Origin: Epinephelus fuscoguttatus
Lineage: Eukaryota; Chordata; Actinopteri; Perciformes; Serranidae
Direction: 5' to 3'
Assembly (NCBI RefSeq): GCF_011397635.1
Contig: NC_064769.1
Span: 15,145,207-15,209,206 of the forward strand
Length of the DNA: 64,000 nt
The position numbers were made by a program, and so were the translations under genes. Of the stretch, positions 13,401 to 24,379 are shown piece by piece. The stretch's first letter is position 1. Each line of letters starts with the position of its first letter. Under the pieces are notes generated by a model. The model ran no database searches and was not told the DNA's origin. It worked only from the letters and a program-made list of their open reading frames with translations.

Positions 13401-16400
13401 TTATTACTATTGGATTACACCTATGTGAACAGTATCATCCACGATGATACAAGAGCTGTCTCTAAAAGTTAGTTAAATCTTTATTTAATCAATAATTGGC
13501 AACATATCAGTCATCTTTATGAGTTATAGTCAGCACGAGGGAGGAAGGAGATGAGTAGTTTTGATCGCAGGTGTAATCTAATACCTGAAATGTTGTTATA
13601 TAACATATGTCTCTATGTATGGTATGTCCTTTACCCCTTCACTTCCATTCTCCATCTTTTTGGAGTCTACTAAGAATGGTTCCCAACCATTCTTTTTAAG
13701 ATTTTCTTCTGGTGTTTTTTTTTTTGTTTTGTTTTCTCTTATTCACGTTTTAATTTCCTTTTTAATTTAACACTGTGCCTGTGGTTTGATCTGCATAGAC
13801 ATTTGTTTCTACTTGTGCTTTTTCTTCTTTGTGGCTGCGATTACAATCAGGAGATGGAAATACAAAAGAGTACCTGTTGCCATAGTAAGTACGTACTGTT
13901 CCACCTCCTCACCACCCTCCTAATTACCCGCCACCCTCCATACCTGTGTTTGATCATTTACCCTTTTTCTTTGCATGGCTTCACTAGTAGAGCTGTTCTG
14001 TGGTCTGAACTAACCCCTTATATCTGGGGTTTGAGACTGTTCAGTCGGTTTTAACTCTCTGAACTCCTCTGAATCTCTTTCTCGGGGGTTGATGGGGGTT
14101 ATTTCAGAGCTCCTCCCTTTGTCACGATTCACTGTTTCTAGTGTAAGAAATTGATGCATTTTCTTAGCAGTCTTTTTCAGGTTAAGATCTGTAGTATCAG
14201 GTATTAAAGGGTAACTAAAGTTGTTGTTTTTTTTTTTTTTTTAACGTGAATCCTATTTTCCCATGTGTTTGTGTCAAAGTGACAAATTAGATAAACACTT
14301 TCTTAATCTGGTGCAGTATTGAGCGAGATCACTGCAGCCAGCAGCAGCAAAACAGGCCGCAATGTATCGTAAATGGGCAATCATACAACATCAAGTTACA
14401 TCCACTAAAAGGGCTTGTTTTTGTCACTGACAGGCTCAGATTATTATTCTCATTGTCTGACAATATTATGGAAAGGATCCCGACAGAGATAGACCTTTTT
14501 GTTAAAGATAAAGCTCCTTTTTGTTAAACCAGAAACAGACTCAAAATAGTTATTACCAAACCCACCAGACTCCATTTAAATAAATAGTAATTTTACAAGC
14601 GTACAACACACTTTATTCAAAGTCAACAGAAACAAAATAAAACTCACAACACCTTCTTGGTTCGTCTTTCCACTTTTCCAACAATCATCAACTCTAGTGT
14701 GGTTGAAATAAACCCTTAATTCACCCAGTAAGATGTGAAAACATGCTGGCTCTATACACACTAAAATTACTGTTTATTTAGATGGAGTCTGGTGGATAGC
14801 GTTTACATGGCTTTTTTTCAGGTTAAGGGAAAGCATGTTTCTCTTTAACAAAAAGGTCTATCTTTGTGGTGTCCTTTTCATAATGTCAGACACTAATAAT
14901 AACAATCTGAGTCTGTCAGTGGTAAAAACAAGCACTTTTAGTGGATGTAAACTGACGATGCGCGATTGCCCCAAGTGGATAGATTGCAGCCTGTAGTGAC
15001 TGCCAGCTCCAGCACTGTCGCTCTATACTGGACCAGTTTCGATCAGTCACGTTGATACAAAAACATAGCAAAATAGCAGCGAGGCTAAAAAAAATACTGA
15101 AGCTACCCTTTAATGTCCCATTTGACCAAATGATAGTGACCTGGCCTAATGAAAAGTGGAGGGTGTTCCTGAAGTACACCTCGCAGCTCACCAAACCTTT
15201 TTTGTTTTATAACTTCTCTTTTCTTCCTGCCAACGATTCACTGTCAGATTAACCAACCTCTCTTGCACATATGCACATTTTATCAATGTTATATGACACT
15301 TTTTTGTGTTTGATGGAAAAAAATCAGATAGTGTTTTGAAAATGTGTTGAATGTTTTTTGTCTTACAGACGAGTCCTTTACCAGGTACATCAGTGTTTTA
15401 TTTGGGTGTGGCTTTTCAACCAAACTTGCTGCTGTCGCCTCTGCTGAGACTCCCTGTTGGTTTAGCTTGTAACATGGTTGAGGTTTGATGCTTTGGCTGT
15501 GTGGTGCTGTTTTGTCTCCATTTTTTCTGTCTGTGTGTTCGGCCCTGTCTCTGTTGTGACAGACACAAGAGATGTAAAATCAAGACTGGTGTGTAACGTT
15601 TTCTTAGGTGTTGACGGAGGGTTTTTCTTGCTCGTCTCTGAAGCATGTGAGCAGTAGCTGTGGTGGTTTTGCACCCAACTGCACTGTGTGAGCTTGTACC
15701 TGAGCTTGAGGCAGTGGCGCGGATGCTATTTGGGCCACTGATCAGAGCTTCTGGATCCAGCACTTGTTGCTTCTTGACTCTTTTGCTGGGAGTATTTTTA
15801 AATGATGACATGGGATTTTTTGGTCACTATCTGGTGATGGGTGCATGATTTTAAACAGAATTGGACAAAAGCGGTGTCTCGTTTGCAGATTGTTAGTTTG
15901 AGTTAACCAGACATTATTGACATTTAAGTCTCAAGATCATGTCATTATGTCATATTTAGAATCTGCTAATAAGGTCTAAATTATGCATTTAGCCAAACAG
16001 GCCCCAGGTGTTGCAGGGTTGCTTACATTGAAGTGATATAATAATAAAAATGTAATTTTAGACTTACATTCTAGCACAACGTGGTCTCACGCCGAAGTTG
16101 TCGAAATCGGGAGCTTGGGCAGTGACTTGTGGTGTCAGACACTGATGGAAAAAAGCCATCCTTTAACGTCGGCATGATACGCGGCCAGACGCTGGTATAG
16201 TTTAGTGGCGCTCAGCGACATCAGGTGGAAAAACGGTGGGACAAGAAGGAAAGTTAAGGCACCAAAAGTCCAATTAGGGTGGGTGGATGGGTCAATGTAA
16301 ATTCTGGACACGGAAGGTCCATGACCAAACATTGATATGTGACAAGGTCAGAGTGAGAATGTGTTTGTTTAGCACAGCCCTCTTTAGATGCTTACAGACT

Positions 16401-18337
16401 TGGACAAACATAAAGGCTTGATTGGTGCTTTATTTTTTTTATTGAATTATTTAAACTTGAGTTATCTGAAAGAGTATTAGTGCTTTGATCGGGCTCAACC
16501 TACATGAAGCGGCATATTTTCTGTCCAAGCTGGACCCAATCTGAAGCGCGAAGATGATGATCACCACTCACAGCTGCATGTTACACACATCTCTCCCACT
16601 ACTGTGGAAGCAGAGGCAAATACTGCCAACTACACCTTGTAGCTCCTCACTCTCTTTTTCTAGTTTGCCCTTCAGTCCAATGCAACAGTTGCCACTGTGC
16701 ACAGATGACAGTTTGTGTGCAGAATGTGAGCAACTGACCCCCTCATCTTGTGTTTTTTCCAGTTTTAATGTAATTCTAAATCTAGAAATTTTCATTTTTT
16801 ATAATTGGTTGATTGCAGCGCTATGACTACAAGGTCTGCATTAAAAGGAAAAAAAAAAAAAAAAAGCTGGGAAATTGCCTTCAACCCGACCTAATTCAAG
16901 CCTGAGGGAATTTTGAGAAATTACAACCTGGTCTGGCCAGAATCCGATGGGTTAGGGACAAGCCACATCAGGTTCAGGCGAAGAATTAAAGCTTTAAAGA
17001 GTATCAGTAGAAAATTGCACTTTAAGTGTAACTATCAGTCTTTTCTTATTGGTGCCAAAGTTCAGTTTGTTTAATAAAACAATGTTGAAAACAGTATACT
17101 GAAAGTAGCAGAAAGACAGAACCAAGTAGACTTTAATATGTGTTGTTTATCGTCAGTAAAATCGTTCTTGCAATATTCAGCTTTGTCACATATTTTCCTC
17201 ACATTGTGCAGCCCTAAAGATTACTGTAGTGAACCTCTTTATTTTGATTTTGACACGTGGATCCTTCAAAACAAGACATGCTCCCACAGGACCTCCTTAT
17301 TAAGTCAAGAGAGAATATCTTTTTTATACTCCCAGCAACTGGATTAATCACGGCCTAATTTCTCTTTGAGAGCTGTGCCCGTTTTGAATTAACTTGACTT
17401 GATCCTCTCACCGGACTTTTGTAACCCCACGTGTGTGGTTTTGGCATCAAAATCTTTTGAAAAAAAGATTGCAATATTTTCTGTGTTGTAGACTTTGCTT
17501 TTTGTTTGTTTGTACACAGGGTGCACATGAGCAAGGGATCTGCACTCATTAAGATTTCCCTGTTTAAATGAAGGTAAAGCAAAAATGTTGTGCACCAGCT
17601 TGGGCCTGTCAGAATAAGGAAAATGAAAGGAGTCGGGAGAGAGAGAGAAAATCCTGCTAATGAGAGCAAAGTCTTATTTTTAGTTGCTTATTCTTAAAGG
17701 TAAGACGCAAACGAGTCCTGGAGAGACGCTTTTCTGAGAGACAGTGTATCTTGGTTCGGCCTTTGATGTGTGTGTTTCTGAATTTAGTGGGAATGGTTTC
17801 TTTGGAAATGTCAGACTTTTGTCTTCTTTATACAAATACGTCAGTCTCATAGATGACTTGAATTAAAGAGGTCTAGTTGTGTGGACTCAAGCGGTGACAA
17901 GTGAGAGCTTTTTTAAAGTAGAAAATTTTGGGTTTAACAGCTTATCCAGTGGATGATTTGCAGTAGCCTCAGTGGTGTGTCAGCCCAGCAGTGCAGGTTC
18001 CATCAGTTCATCCTCCTGGATCAATAACTCTCTCCTCCTCATCCCATCAGAGTCCCTGCCAGAGCAAACCTATAAGGATGAGAGCGACGCAGCCACCCTG
18101 AGACAGACCCTTCCAGACTTAACACCTGACGACCCCTCCGACGCCCCAGCACTTCCTGCCGAAGACTCCGCCTCCGCCTCCGCCCCTGCAGCAGCAGACG
18201 CAGCCGAGGGGGAGGAACCCGCTGACGCTGGCGACCAGGAGGGAGAAGAGTCTCCCAGCAAATCACCCTCCAAAAAGAAAAAGAAGTTCCGCACTCCCTC
18301 CTTCCTAAAGAAAAACAAAAAAAAGACAGAGTCCTAG
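231..18337 (+). CDS. add1: alpha-adducin, 3' part (exons from mid head domain to stop)
   Basis: Adducin caps actin barbed ends and recruits spectrin to actin at the membrane skeleton. Coding exons read with GT-AG borders and consistent phase: 231-382, 1151-1231, 1432-1581, 1679-1822, 2002-2100, 2401-2574, 2867-3124, 6989-7084, 7191-7283, 9981-10137, 11981-12073, 18051-18337. They encode 593 residues plus stop; the 5' exons lie left of the window. The first exons give the class-II-aldolase-like head ([39 protein letters not shown]), which is non-enzymatic in adducins. The neck follows ([20 protein letters not shown]) and then an acidic, Pro-rich tail. The tail ends in the MARCKS-related lysine-rich domain ([17 protein letters not shown]), whose RTPSF serine is the known PKC/PKA site in mammals. 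The order and wording of blocks fit ADD1 better than ADD2 or ADD3, notably the alternative exons entered separately. Whole-gene identity is near certain; a few exon edges could be off by one alternative splice site. Confidence 0.96.
3125..6988 (+). other. add1: add1 long intron
   Basis: This intron separates exon 2867-3124 from exon 6989-7084. I see A- and T-rich tracts (about 3980, 4460, 4740), a pyrimidine-rich stretch near 4920-4970, and one inverted-repeat element entered separately. No further exon could be supported. The frame does stay open for a while past the donor at 3125, but the donor is used in the conserved protein. Confidence 0.7.
5183..6045. mobile_element. MITE / foldback element in add1 intron
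   Basis: The left end (ggaatacttcacccctgaaa, near 5190) is mirrored on the other strand at the right end (ggggtgaggtattcct, near 6030). The interior also pairs: the segment near 5520-5545 (gacaaaagcagtaatttt) is the inverse of the one near 5708-5731 (aaaattactgtttttgtc), and further internal pieces match in reverse. The element is about 860 bp, non-coding and nearly palindromic. The family is not named with certainty. Confidence 0.7.
7961..8098. mobile_element. short MITE with tagagctttgat termini
   Basis: A 138-bp element in an add1 intron starts tagagctttgat and ends atcaaagctcta, perfect inverted ends of 12 bp. The interior is rich in pyrimidine/purine hexamers such as gacctgacccg. A longer relative lies at 16478-16996. 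Confidence 0.6.
8547..8912. mobile_element. hAT-like MITE (cagaggtggaaag termini)
   Basis: The left end cagaggtggaaagtaact is inverted at the right end (ctttccacctttg, 8900-8912), giving a non-coding element of 366 bp in an add1 intron. The ends resemble the CAGTGGTGGAAAGTA-type ends common in fish hAT MITEs. Flanks on both sides are TG-rich, so a clean 8-bp duplication cannot be judged. Confidence 0.6.
9050..9136 (+). CDS. add1: add1 alternative 29-codon exon (neck/tail insert)
   Basis: This 87-bp exon lies between a CAG acceptor (ends 9049) and a GTACTT donor (9137), starts and ends in phase 0, and encodes [19 protein letters not shown]...PAKSIRK. It matches the 31-residue insert of the longer mammalian ADD1 isoform ([10 protein letters not shown]... 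ending SFRK) in position and wording. It falls between the NQ end of exon 7191-7283 and [10 protein letters not shown] of exon 9981-10137. Because it is a multiple of three it can be skipped without changing frame. Alternative use is inferred from the mammalian gene. Confidence 0.88.
10703..11080 (+). CDS. add1: add1 candidate 126-codon Ser/Pro-rich cassette exon
   Basis: A 378-bp open stretch runs from acceptor ..cttcacag (ends 10702) to donor GTACAG (11081). Its phase (1 in, 1 out) lets it sit between exons 9981-10137 and 11981-12073, and the length is a multiple of three. It encodes a low-complexity Pro/Ser/Ala/Glu-rich segment ending in a more structured-looking part: [20 protein letters not shown] then [14 protein letters not shown]. 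If the donor is not used, the frame runs on to a TAA at 11110-11112, which would give a truncated tail. Base composition is coding-like (GC-rich, no stops), unlike the flanking intron. I do not know a mammalian equivalent with certainty; transcript evidence would decide whether it is cassette or terminal. Confidence 0.7.
12950..13235. repeat. dispersed fish repeat (gccatcttggatttttggagcc type)
   Basis: This intronic stretch carries ttggatttttggagccag near 12978 and its inverse ctggctccaaaaatccaa near 13109. It ends in a recognisable tail (gggtgacatcacggtggct ... tacagtctatgctcc) that I know as a common dispersed element of acanthomorph genomes. Class is uncertain (foldback DNA element likely). 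Confidence 0.55.
13851..13884 (+). CDS. add1: add1 34-bp alternative exon giving an early stop
   Basis: A tiny exon lies between acceptor ..ttacaatcag (ends 13850) and a strong GTAAGT donor (13885). Spliced after exon 11981-12073 (phase 1) it reads [11 protein letters not shown]. The stop codon TAA is created across the junction with the terminal exon (TA plus A). The mammalian short ADD1 isoform ends in GDGCAREYLLP through a 37-bp alternative exon at this same place, so both peptide and phase match. Inclusion would remove the MARCKS-related C-terminal domain. Identification rests on the conserved peptide; I saw no expression data. Confidence 0.85.
14204..15113. mobile_element. long palindromic (foldback) MITE in add1 intron
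   Basis: The left end reads attaaagggtaactaaagtt and the right end gaagctacccttta, its near inverse. Pairing continues inward: gacctttttgttaaag (14490) against ctttaacaaaaaggtc (14844), and ccactaaaagggcttgtttt (14402) against aaaacaagcacttttagtgg (14925). The full element of about 910 bp can fold into one long hairpin. No transposase is encoded. Confidence 0.75.
16478..16996. mobile_element. MITE related to the 7961-8098 element
   Basis: It starts tagtgctttgatcgggctca and ends near attaaagcttta, resembling the ends of the short element at 7961-8098. It also shares the Gly/Asp-type hexamer motifs (cccgacctaattcaagcctg). It is about 520 bp, includes an A-tract at 16845 and lies in the last add1 intron. 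Relationship inferred by eye. Confidence 0.5.
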
Positions 18338-20215
18338 ATCGGAGAATGTTGGATCGGTCCTCAAGGCTGGCCTTTGCCTCTTTTCATTTTTTTGCTTTTT
18401 TTTTTTTTTTTTTTTTTGGTCTGCTATCATCGCACCCTTCGAGCAAGCCACAGTAACACACAGATATGCTTTTTTTGTTGTTGTTTTGATATCATTTGTC
18501 GCCGGCTTATTAACCTACTTTTCCTCGTTAGTGTGTGCCAATTTTGTATACAGTGTAAAAATGATTGCATAAAGGTTTTTAACTATTAGAGGCTTTTTAG
18601 TTGTGAGTGAGTGATACATTCTGTCCTGTCCACTCCATCTGGCCTTTAATGCATGTCTGCTACTACAGGCCCACACTCAATGTGAGGTTTTGGGGTGTTA
18701 TCGCCCTCATTTTTTTTTTTTCTTTTTTCTTTTTTTTTTTCTCGAAGAGAAGTATTACTAAACTGTTGTAACCACTAGAATGTATTGGGATTGTATCAAA
18801 AATATGTCAAAGTGTCTTTTAAAAACAGTGAATGCAGAAAGAGACGCTTGTACTCTCTCATTTAACTGGTGGGAAATTTTGACAGCGAGAACTACAAATT
18901 GCATAGTGCTAATTTTGCCTCTGCAGCTCTGCACCCATGTAATCACGTTAGCAGCACGGGGGATCTGTAGCTGGGATACTATTTGATTAAATCATCCACA
19001 AGCTGCATCACATCTGACGACTTTTTTTAAAAACTCAAAATCGACTCAAAAGCATTTAACACGGCCTTAACTTAGAGATATTTTGTGAAGTGGTTTAGAT
19101 CTTTATATGATGTGCAAGTTGGGTTTAATATTCCTCAAACCACGTTTATCTGCAGTGCTGCAAACCTGCAGGTGATGTAGTTTGAACCTGGTGATGCTGA
19201 GCGGGGTTCACAACAAAGCATGAGTCACCCTGAGAAGCATCAGCAAGCGTCGTGCTTGTCGATCATTCCGAGGGTTGATATTAGCTGTAAGTTTTAGTAT
19301 GAAGGAATGTGTAAGAACAAATTCTCAGATTATGTTTTTCATTTATTCTAGTTATTTGAGCCTGGCTTTGTTTTGCATCTCTGAAAGTCAGAAACAGAAA
19401 TGCTTCATATTGTGTGAGATTTCATTCTGTATGTAATATTTTTCGCTTTTTCTCACAAAGTAGATTGAGCCATGATTGCTTGCTGTGAGAGAGCACTGTG
19501 AACCTCCTCTTTTATAAACCACTGTCTGGGAACTCCACATCATAAACACACACACAGTTGCAGAACATGTAAATGACAGTGTCACTGTTAGGACGCCGCA
19601 TGATCAACCATATTTCAGAACCCTCAGCCTCCACTTTTAAACTCCACTCTGCGCTAATAGACTTTGTCATTGAATACCTGTGTGTTTCCAGTTGCGGTTA
19701 AGCCACGATGTACACTGGAGAAGCATTATATTTTAACGTCACTGATGTGTAATGAGCTGTGCTTAAGGTCGCAGGTCGCATTGCTTCCTAACTTGTGTTT
19801 ATTCATTGTTTTAACGAAGCCTTCGTCATCAGTCTAAGCTTCACCTAATCTGAGACGCTTCACGACAGATGGTGTATCTACAGCGTTGCATACAAGCTGA
19901 GAATGTCTAACTTGTTAAGGACTGCATGTGTAGAGTGCTTAGAGCGTGTACTGTCCTTTAAATGACTGTAACTCCCCCTCTTTTATTTCAGTTATATTTT
20001 ATTTTAGCTTTAGTGTGCTGATAACATTACTAAAGTCCTTGTAGTCATGGTTTTCATCTGAGTCATCTTTTTTAACCTCACAGCTATGCTGGTGTGTGTT
20101 CTGTCTGAACTACTTCCAATTTAAATGTGTCTCATCAGTATACCATCTACAGACTTCACCTCTCTTTTCTCATGGTTCTGCCTCTTTTACAACCATGAAT
20201 AAAAAACACTACCTT
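18338..20215 (+). other. add1: add1 3' untranslated region and poly(A) signal
   Basis: After the TAG stop at 18335-18337 there is no further coding stretch. A canonical AATAAA lies at 20198-20203. The roughly 1.9-kb interval includes long T-tracts near 18395 and 18715. That this whole interval is UTR is inferred from the first good poly(A) signal downstream of the stop. Confidence 0.6.
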
Positions 20216-23207
20216 GGAAATCGGTATTGTGGAGTTGTAGTAATTTACATATAAATATACTGTTGGCCACCTTCTTAATAGTTTTTATTCAGGTTCAGGA
20301 TCAGTGATTCCAGGTAACATTGCAGTAGATGATAAAGATGCATCAAGAATGTAAAAAAAAAGTAGAATAATTTTGTTTTATGGTCAACAGTTTATTATCT
20401 GATGATGCATTACCAGCAATGTGTATGCAGACAGTAATAATCTCAACATTTTACACACAATGGGTAAATGTATATCAAGAGCACTCATGCAATAAGACAC
20501 AACAATCGGTTTTAGTATGCAGGTGGATGACAGAAGAAAACAGACAAAACCATTAAACAACAAAAGTAAAAATAAAAACAAGGATCAAAATAAATCAAAA
20601 TTGAATACAAAATATGTAACAATATTAATATCTTTATATTTGGTATACTATAGCTGGTTGTCAGGGCCTGGTGTGATACTACCATGACCACTGGGCTTAC
20701 TTAGTGACCTGTTAGCATCTCCATGAGGCCGTGCTAGAGTTAAGTGCTCACATCAGCATATTAATATGCTTACAGTGAAAATGCAAACATGTTCGACGTG
20801 TAAACCACTTTGAGCTGCATCTCCTTAATGAAATTTACTATGCAAATGAATGTAATAATATCATCAATAATGGCCAGGGTGAGCCTCCTCTACAGCTGAA
20901 ATAAGCAGGTTTGCAGTTGGCACAGACGAAACACAGACATTGATAACGGATGTAATCAATAAACGGTGTACAGTGGTGAAAGAAGTACTCAGATCTTTTT
21001 ATGAGTAAACGCAGCAACATCACAGTGTAGAAATACTCTTACATTTAAAGGTCATGCATTTAATTACAGTACAAACATATCAGAGTAAGTACCAATAGTA
21101 AAAGTACACGTTATGCAAATGGTCCATTTCAGAATACTGGGTTATAATTATGATGCATTATTGTGTAAGCATCACTTTAATGTTGCAGTTGGTAAGGTTT
21201 GGCCTTCAGCACATTATTTACTGCTCCTTAATTAAAAGGTATTACAATAATACTTAAAAATTACGTAAGTAAATGCAACATTTTACTTAACTAAAACTAC
21301 AGAAGTGCTTTAAGTAAAATTACTAAAGATTTAAAGTATTTATAATGCTGATCTGCTCCTTCCAAACTTTTCTATCATATATCATTGGATTATTAACACT
21401 GATTAATCACTATGTAAGCTGCACTTAAATATTACAAGCTCTTAAGGTGAAACATACTACCAACTACATATATGGTTGGGTACTTCAATCTTGACAAAGT
21501 GCCTCATATTTTATAAATGTATATGTTAAATAAGCTGCGTGACATAATTGCTATCTGCAAAGTAAGAAGGAACTATAGCTGTCATATGTAATGGAGTAAA
21601 ATGTACAATATTGTCCTTACAAATGCAGTGAAGTAGAAAGTAGCAGAGATGGAGAAACCTCATACTGTAACTGTGGGAACTTTGCCTCCATTCACACCCT
21701 GACTTTATGCTCCTCTCAGTTATAGACTCTTATTGTGTAGGTGTGATTACTTTCCCTGATATTTCTAATTCAGCCATTATTATTGTTGTTATTATTATTA
21801 TTAGTAATAGTCAGGGTACTGTTGTCACTCTCAGCAAGAGCTCCTAGCTGCACTGACTGGAGTAATTTATTGTCAAGGGATGTTTCTATTTCCATCAGGG
21901 TGCTTTCTATAGCAGCAGTTACACAAATGCTGCCCCTTCTCACCTTGACTCTATCCAAGAATCAAGTCTGCACCTTTATCCCTAATTTTACTCTCTATAA
22001 AAGTGCCTCAAAATCAGCTTCTTATCAATGTGTGTGACAGGAGCTCAGTAACCTTCAGATACAATCGGACAGAAGTCATTCTTCCCAGCAACTTCAGGAA
22101 ACAGCATACAACATGTCTGCTAACAACATGGACCTGTGTGCAGAATGCCACCATGCTGTGGGGGAGATGAACTACAGAGATGTGCTCTAAACTCTCAGGG
22201 CAGTAGTTGATGATTCGATTAACACACCTTACTCTCCACCTCCATCTCCTGTTGTCCCTGATGGGCAAGCATCTGACATCCACCCTCAGCCAGCGGCGAG
22301 TCTGAGCAGAGGATTTAATGGGCACACCCCCCTGGTAGCATCTCTATTAATGGCTGCTCCAGGACTGGAAGTTGGCTGCTCTCATCATCTTACAAGAAGC
22401 ACAAAATGTCATGCAGCCAGGTCAGCCTGCGCAGTCAGGAAGGTGCTCATGGCCGCGGACAGGTAGGATAGGTTAGGGATAGGTATCACATAAGTCTTAG
22501 AAATACATGTCAAAAAAGGTGTGTGTAAGTTAAAGCTGAAAGAATAAGCTGAATAAAAAATTAGTTGATTGACAGAAAATTAATCTGCAACTACTTTGAT
22601 AACGGATTTATCACATTTGTTGAGTAAAAATGGCCATAATTCACTTGCTGGCCTTCTGTGATATCAAACTGAATATTTTGGGGTCTTGGACTGTTTCAAC
22701 AACTTAGAATCCCTACCTTCCATCAGGGCAGCACGCCCTAAACACACAGGGCTGGAACAGAATACTGTTTGATTTCACTGTTGTGTGTTTACATACATTT
22801 AAGATGAGTGCCAGTGTTTGATTGCCAGCCCTTCAGTCAACAACACCTCCCCAAAACCCACAGATAATTCAACTATCAAAATTTCTGTGACTTTCGCAAC
22901 AGCTCTGTGGAAATTCACCTTCTTGAATCTCTTCTTCTTGTACTTCTTGTTTTTTCTTCTTCTTTGCTTCCTCCTCTCAGGGAGTGGAATTAAGACGATG
23001 AGGTGCTGGAGATGCCGTAGCCGACTTGAGGGTCATCTTCGCTCTTTACTAGTGGCCCAGCTGATGCAGGAGATACACTGACAGCTCTCCCTTTCAGAAC
23101 TATGATATCAGAATATTGTGGTTAAAAAACAATGCAGTGTAAGAAATACCTTGCACAAACAAGAATAGAGCAAATCACAGAAAATGCACATCAAAGTAAA
23201 AAGAAAT
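20216..23207. other. intergenic interval downstream of add1
   Basis: It lies between the add1 poly(A) signal and the stop of the minus-strand BED-finger gene. It contains the hAT-like MITE entered separately, a short TTA microsatellite near 21779-21805, and a degenerate dispersed repeat near 22540-22640 (aattagttgattgacag ... ctactttgataacgg). I see no supportable gene in the rest. Confidence 0.5.
20965..21655. mobile_element. hAT-like non-autonomous element
   Basis: It begins agtggtgaaagaagtactca and continues with the iterated agtaaaagtac motif (for example 21080-21110 and 21290-21340). It ends near gtgaagtagaaagtagcaga. This wording is characteristic of the very common acanthomorph hAT MITE starting CAGTGGTGGAAGAAGTACTC. 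It has no coding capacity, and its 3' end has decayed so the terminal inverted repeat is incomplete. Confidence 0.6.
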
Positions 23208-24045
23208 TTAGCTGATGTTAAACTCAATATAAGCATCACCATCCTCTAGCAGGCCTCTCAGGAAGGTCCTCTCTTCTGTGAGGAGTGCCACTGTTTCCTG
23301 TAGGTGTTGGATCTGCTGGTCCTTGAGGTCTATGGTGTGTTTGGCTTTCTGCAGAGCCACTGACATGTTGGGTGCAGCTGTAATAAGCCAAGAAAGAGAC
23401 TAATAAACACTGTTGCTCAAGTTCACACAGCTCAAAGTTTAGATCACAGATTAAAATGAAGTTTTACCACTTGAACCATAAAGCCTATTGAGCAGAAAGT
23501 GGAAAAAGATACTGAAGATGCAATGGAAATTGCATTCCGCCTGCATGAACTACATTATGCAGCAGTTCATAAACCTAAAATGTAATTTACATGCTGACAA
23601 GTGAGCTGCTACTGGCTCCATTACAGCTGCTATAGCTAAAGATATGTGTTGACATCAGTTCTGCAGAGCACAGTTAATAACAGATCTTAGCAGCTGTCTT
23701 ACCCTTTGTAAACGATCTTTTGTGATTATCATTCATTCGCAGATATTTCCCAAGACTGGTGGGATGCATCAACTCGATGTGTCGCTTCAGATTTGTTAGC
23801 GATGTGGCTGATGTCCGGACATGTTTCTTCAGAGTCGGAGCGCACAGTTTGCATAAAAATGTGAGGTTCTTCCCGTTGTAGTCTGTACCGACTTGTTCAT
23901 AAAAGTCCTTCAAGTATCCATAAGAAGTGGCTTCAGTAGAGCCCATGGCTGCGGTGTCTGAAGTACCATTAGCATTAGCCATGCCGCCTGTGTATTGTTT
24001 GTCTTCTTCTTCTACTAATGAATTTCCGGCAGGCTGTGCGCTCAT
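23208..24045 (-). CDS. BED-type zinc finger / coiled-coil protein, two exons
   Basis: Exon 1 is 24045-23703 (ATG to GTAAGA donor, phase 1); exon 2 is 23377-23208 (CAG acceptor to TAA). Joined they give 170 codons with no interruption. Residues about 43-100 form a BED finger: the SYGYLKDFYEQVG opening, C65-x2-C68, then H89 and H94 (LKRHIELMH). Residues about 120-160 read as an amphipathic coiled coil (LQKAKHTIDLKDQQIQHLQE). BED fingers bind DNA and are typical of hAT-derived proteins, but no hAT catalytic domain follows, so this may be an accessory or domesticated protein. It points away from the THAP-transposase gene; the two starts are now 4.4 kb apart only because a LINE lies between them. 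Function unknown. No transcript was seen. Confidence 0.65.
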
Positions 24046-24150
24046 AAAGCGCAATGCTGCCCTCTACAGGCAAGAGTTCACTATTCACCCTATAGTCAAA
24101 GAGTATGGACACCAAGAGGCGAAGCTCCGTTGAATTTTTGACAACAGCCA

Positions 24151-24166
24151 CTAGGGGCGCTGCGTT
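24151..24166. repeat. left target-site duplication of the I-like LINE
   Basis: The 16-mer ctaggggcgctgcgtt is repeated exactly at 28353-28368. The LINE begins right after it, in RT-coding sequence (KYLGIWLDE), as expected of a 5'-truncated insertion. Confidence 0.85.
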
Positions 24167-24307
24167 TAAATACTTGGGGATCTGGCTCGATGAAAGGTGT
24201 ACGTGGAAGTTGCATGTTGAAAAATTAGAAACAAAATGCAAAAAAGTAATTAATTTAATGAGAGCTATATCAGGATATAATTGGGGAGCAGATTAGCAGG
24301 CATTAAT

Positions 24308-24334
24308 ATATATATATATATAGATATATATATA

Positions 24335-24376
<42 letters not shown>
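24308..24376. repeat. (TA)n microsatellite
   Basis: About 70 bp of alternating ta with a few interruptions lies inside the LINE body, between the RT end and the SAVDYG motif, so it expanded after insertion. Confidence 0.9.

Positions 24377-24379
<3 letters not shown>

Noticed and set aside
22110-22325. Open frames on both strands near 22.1-22.3 kb (for example SANNMDLCAECHHAVGEM on plus)
   Set aside because: Short, interrupted by a stop, and no homology recognised.
22988-23085. Possible extra minus-strand exon (PASAGPLVKSEDDPQVGYG then a Ser-rich end)
   Set aside because: It is open and preceded by an AG, but its phase does not fit the BED gene, whose exon 2 already ends in a stop; no donor was found that would join it.
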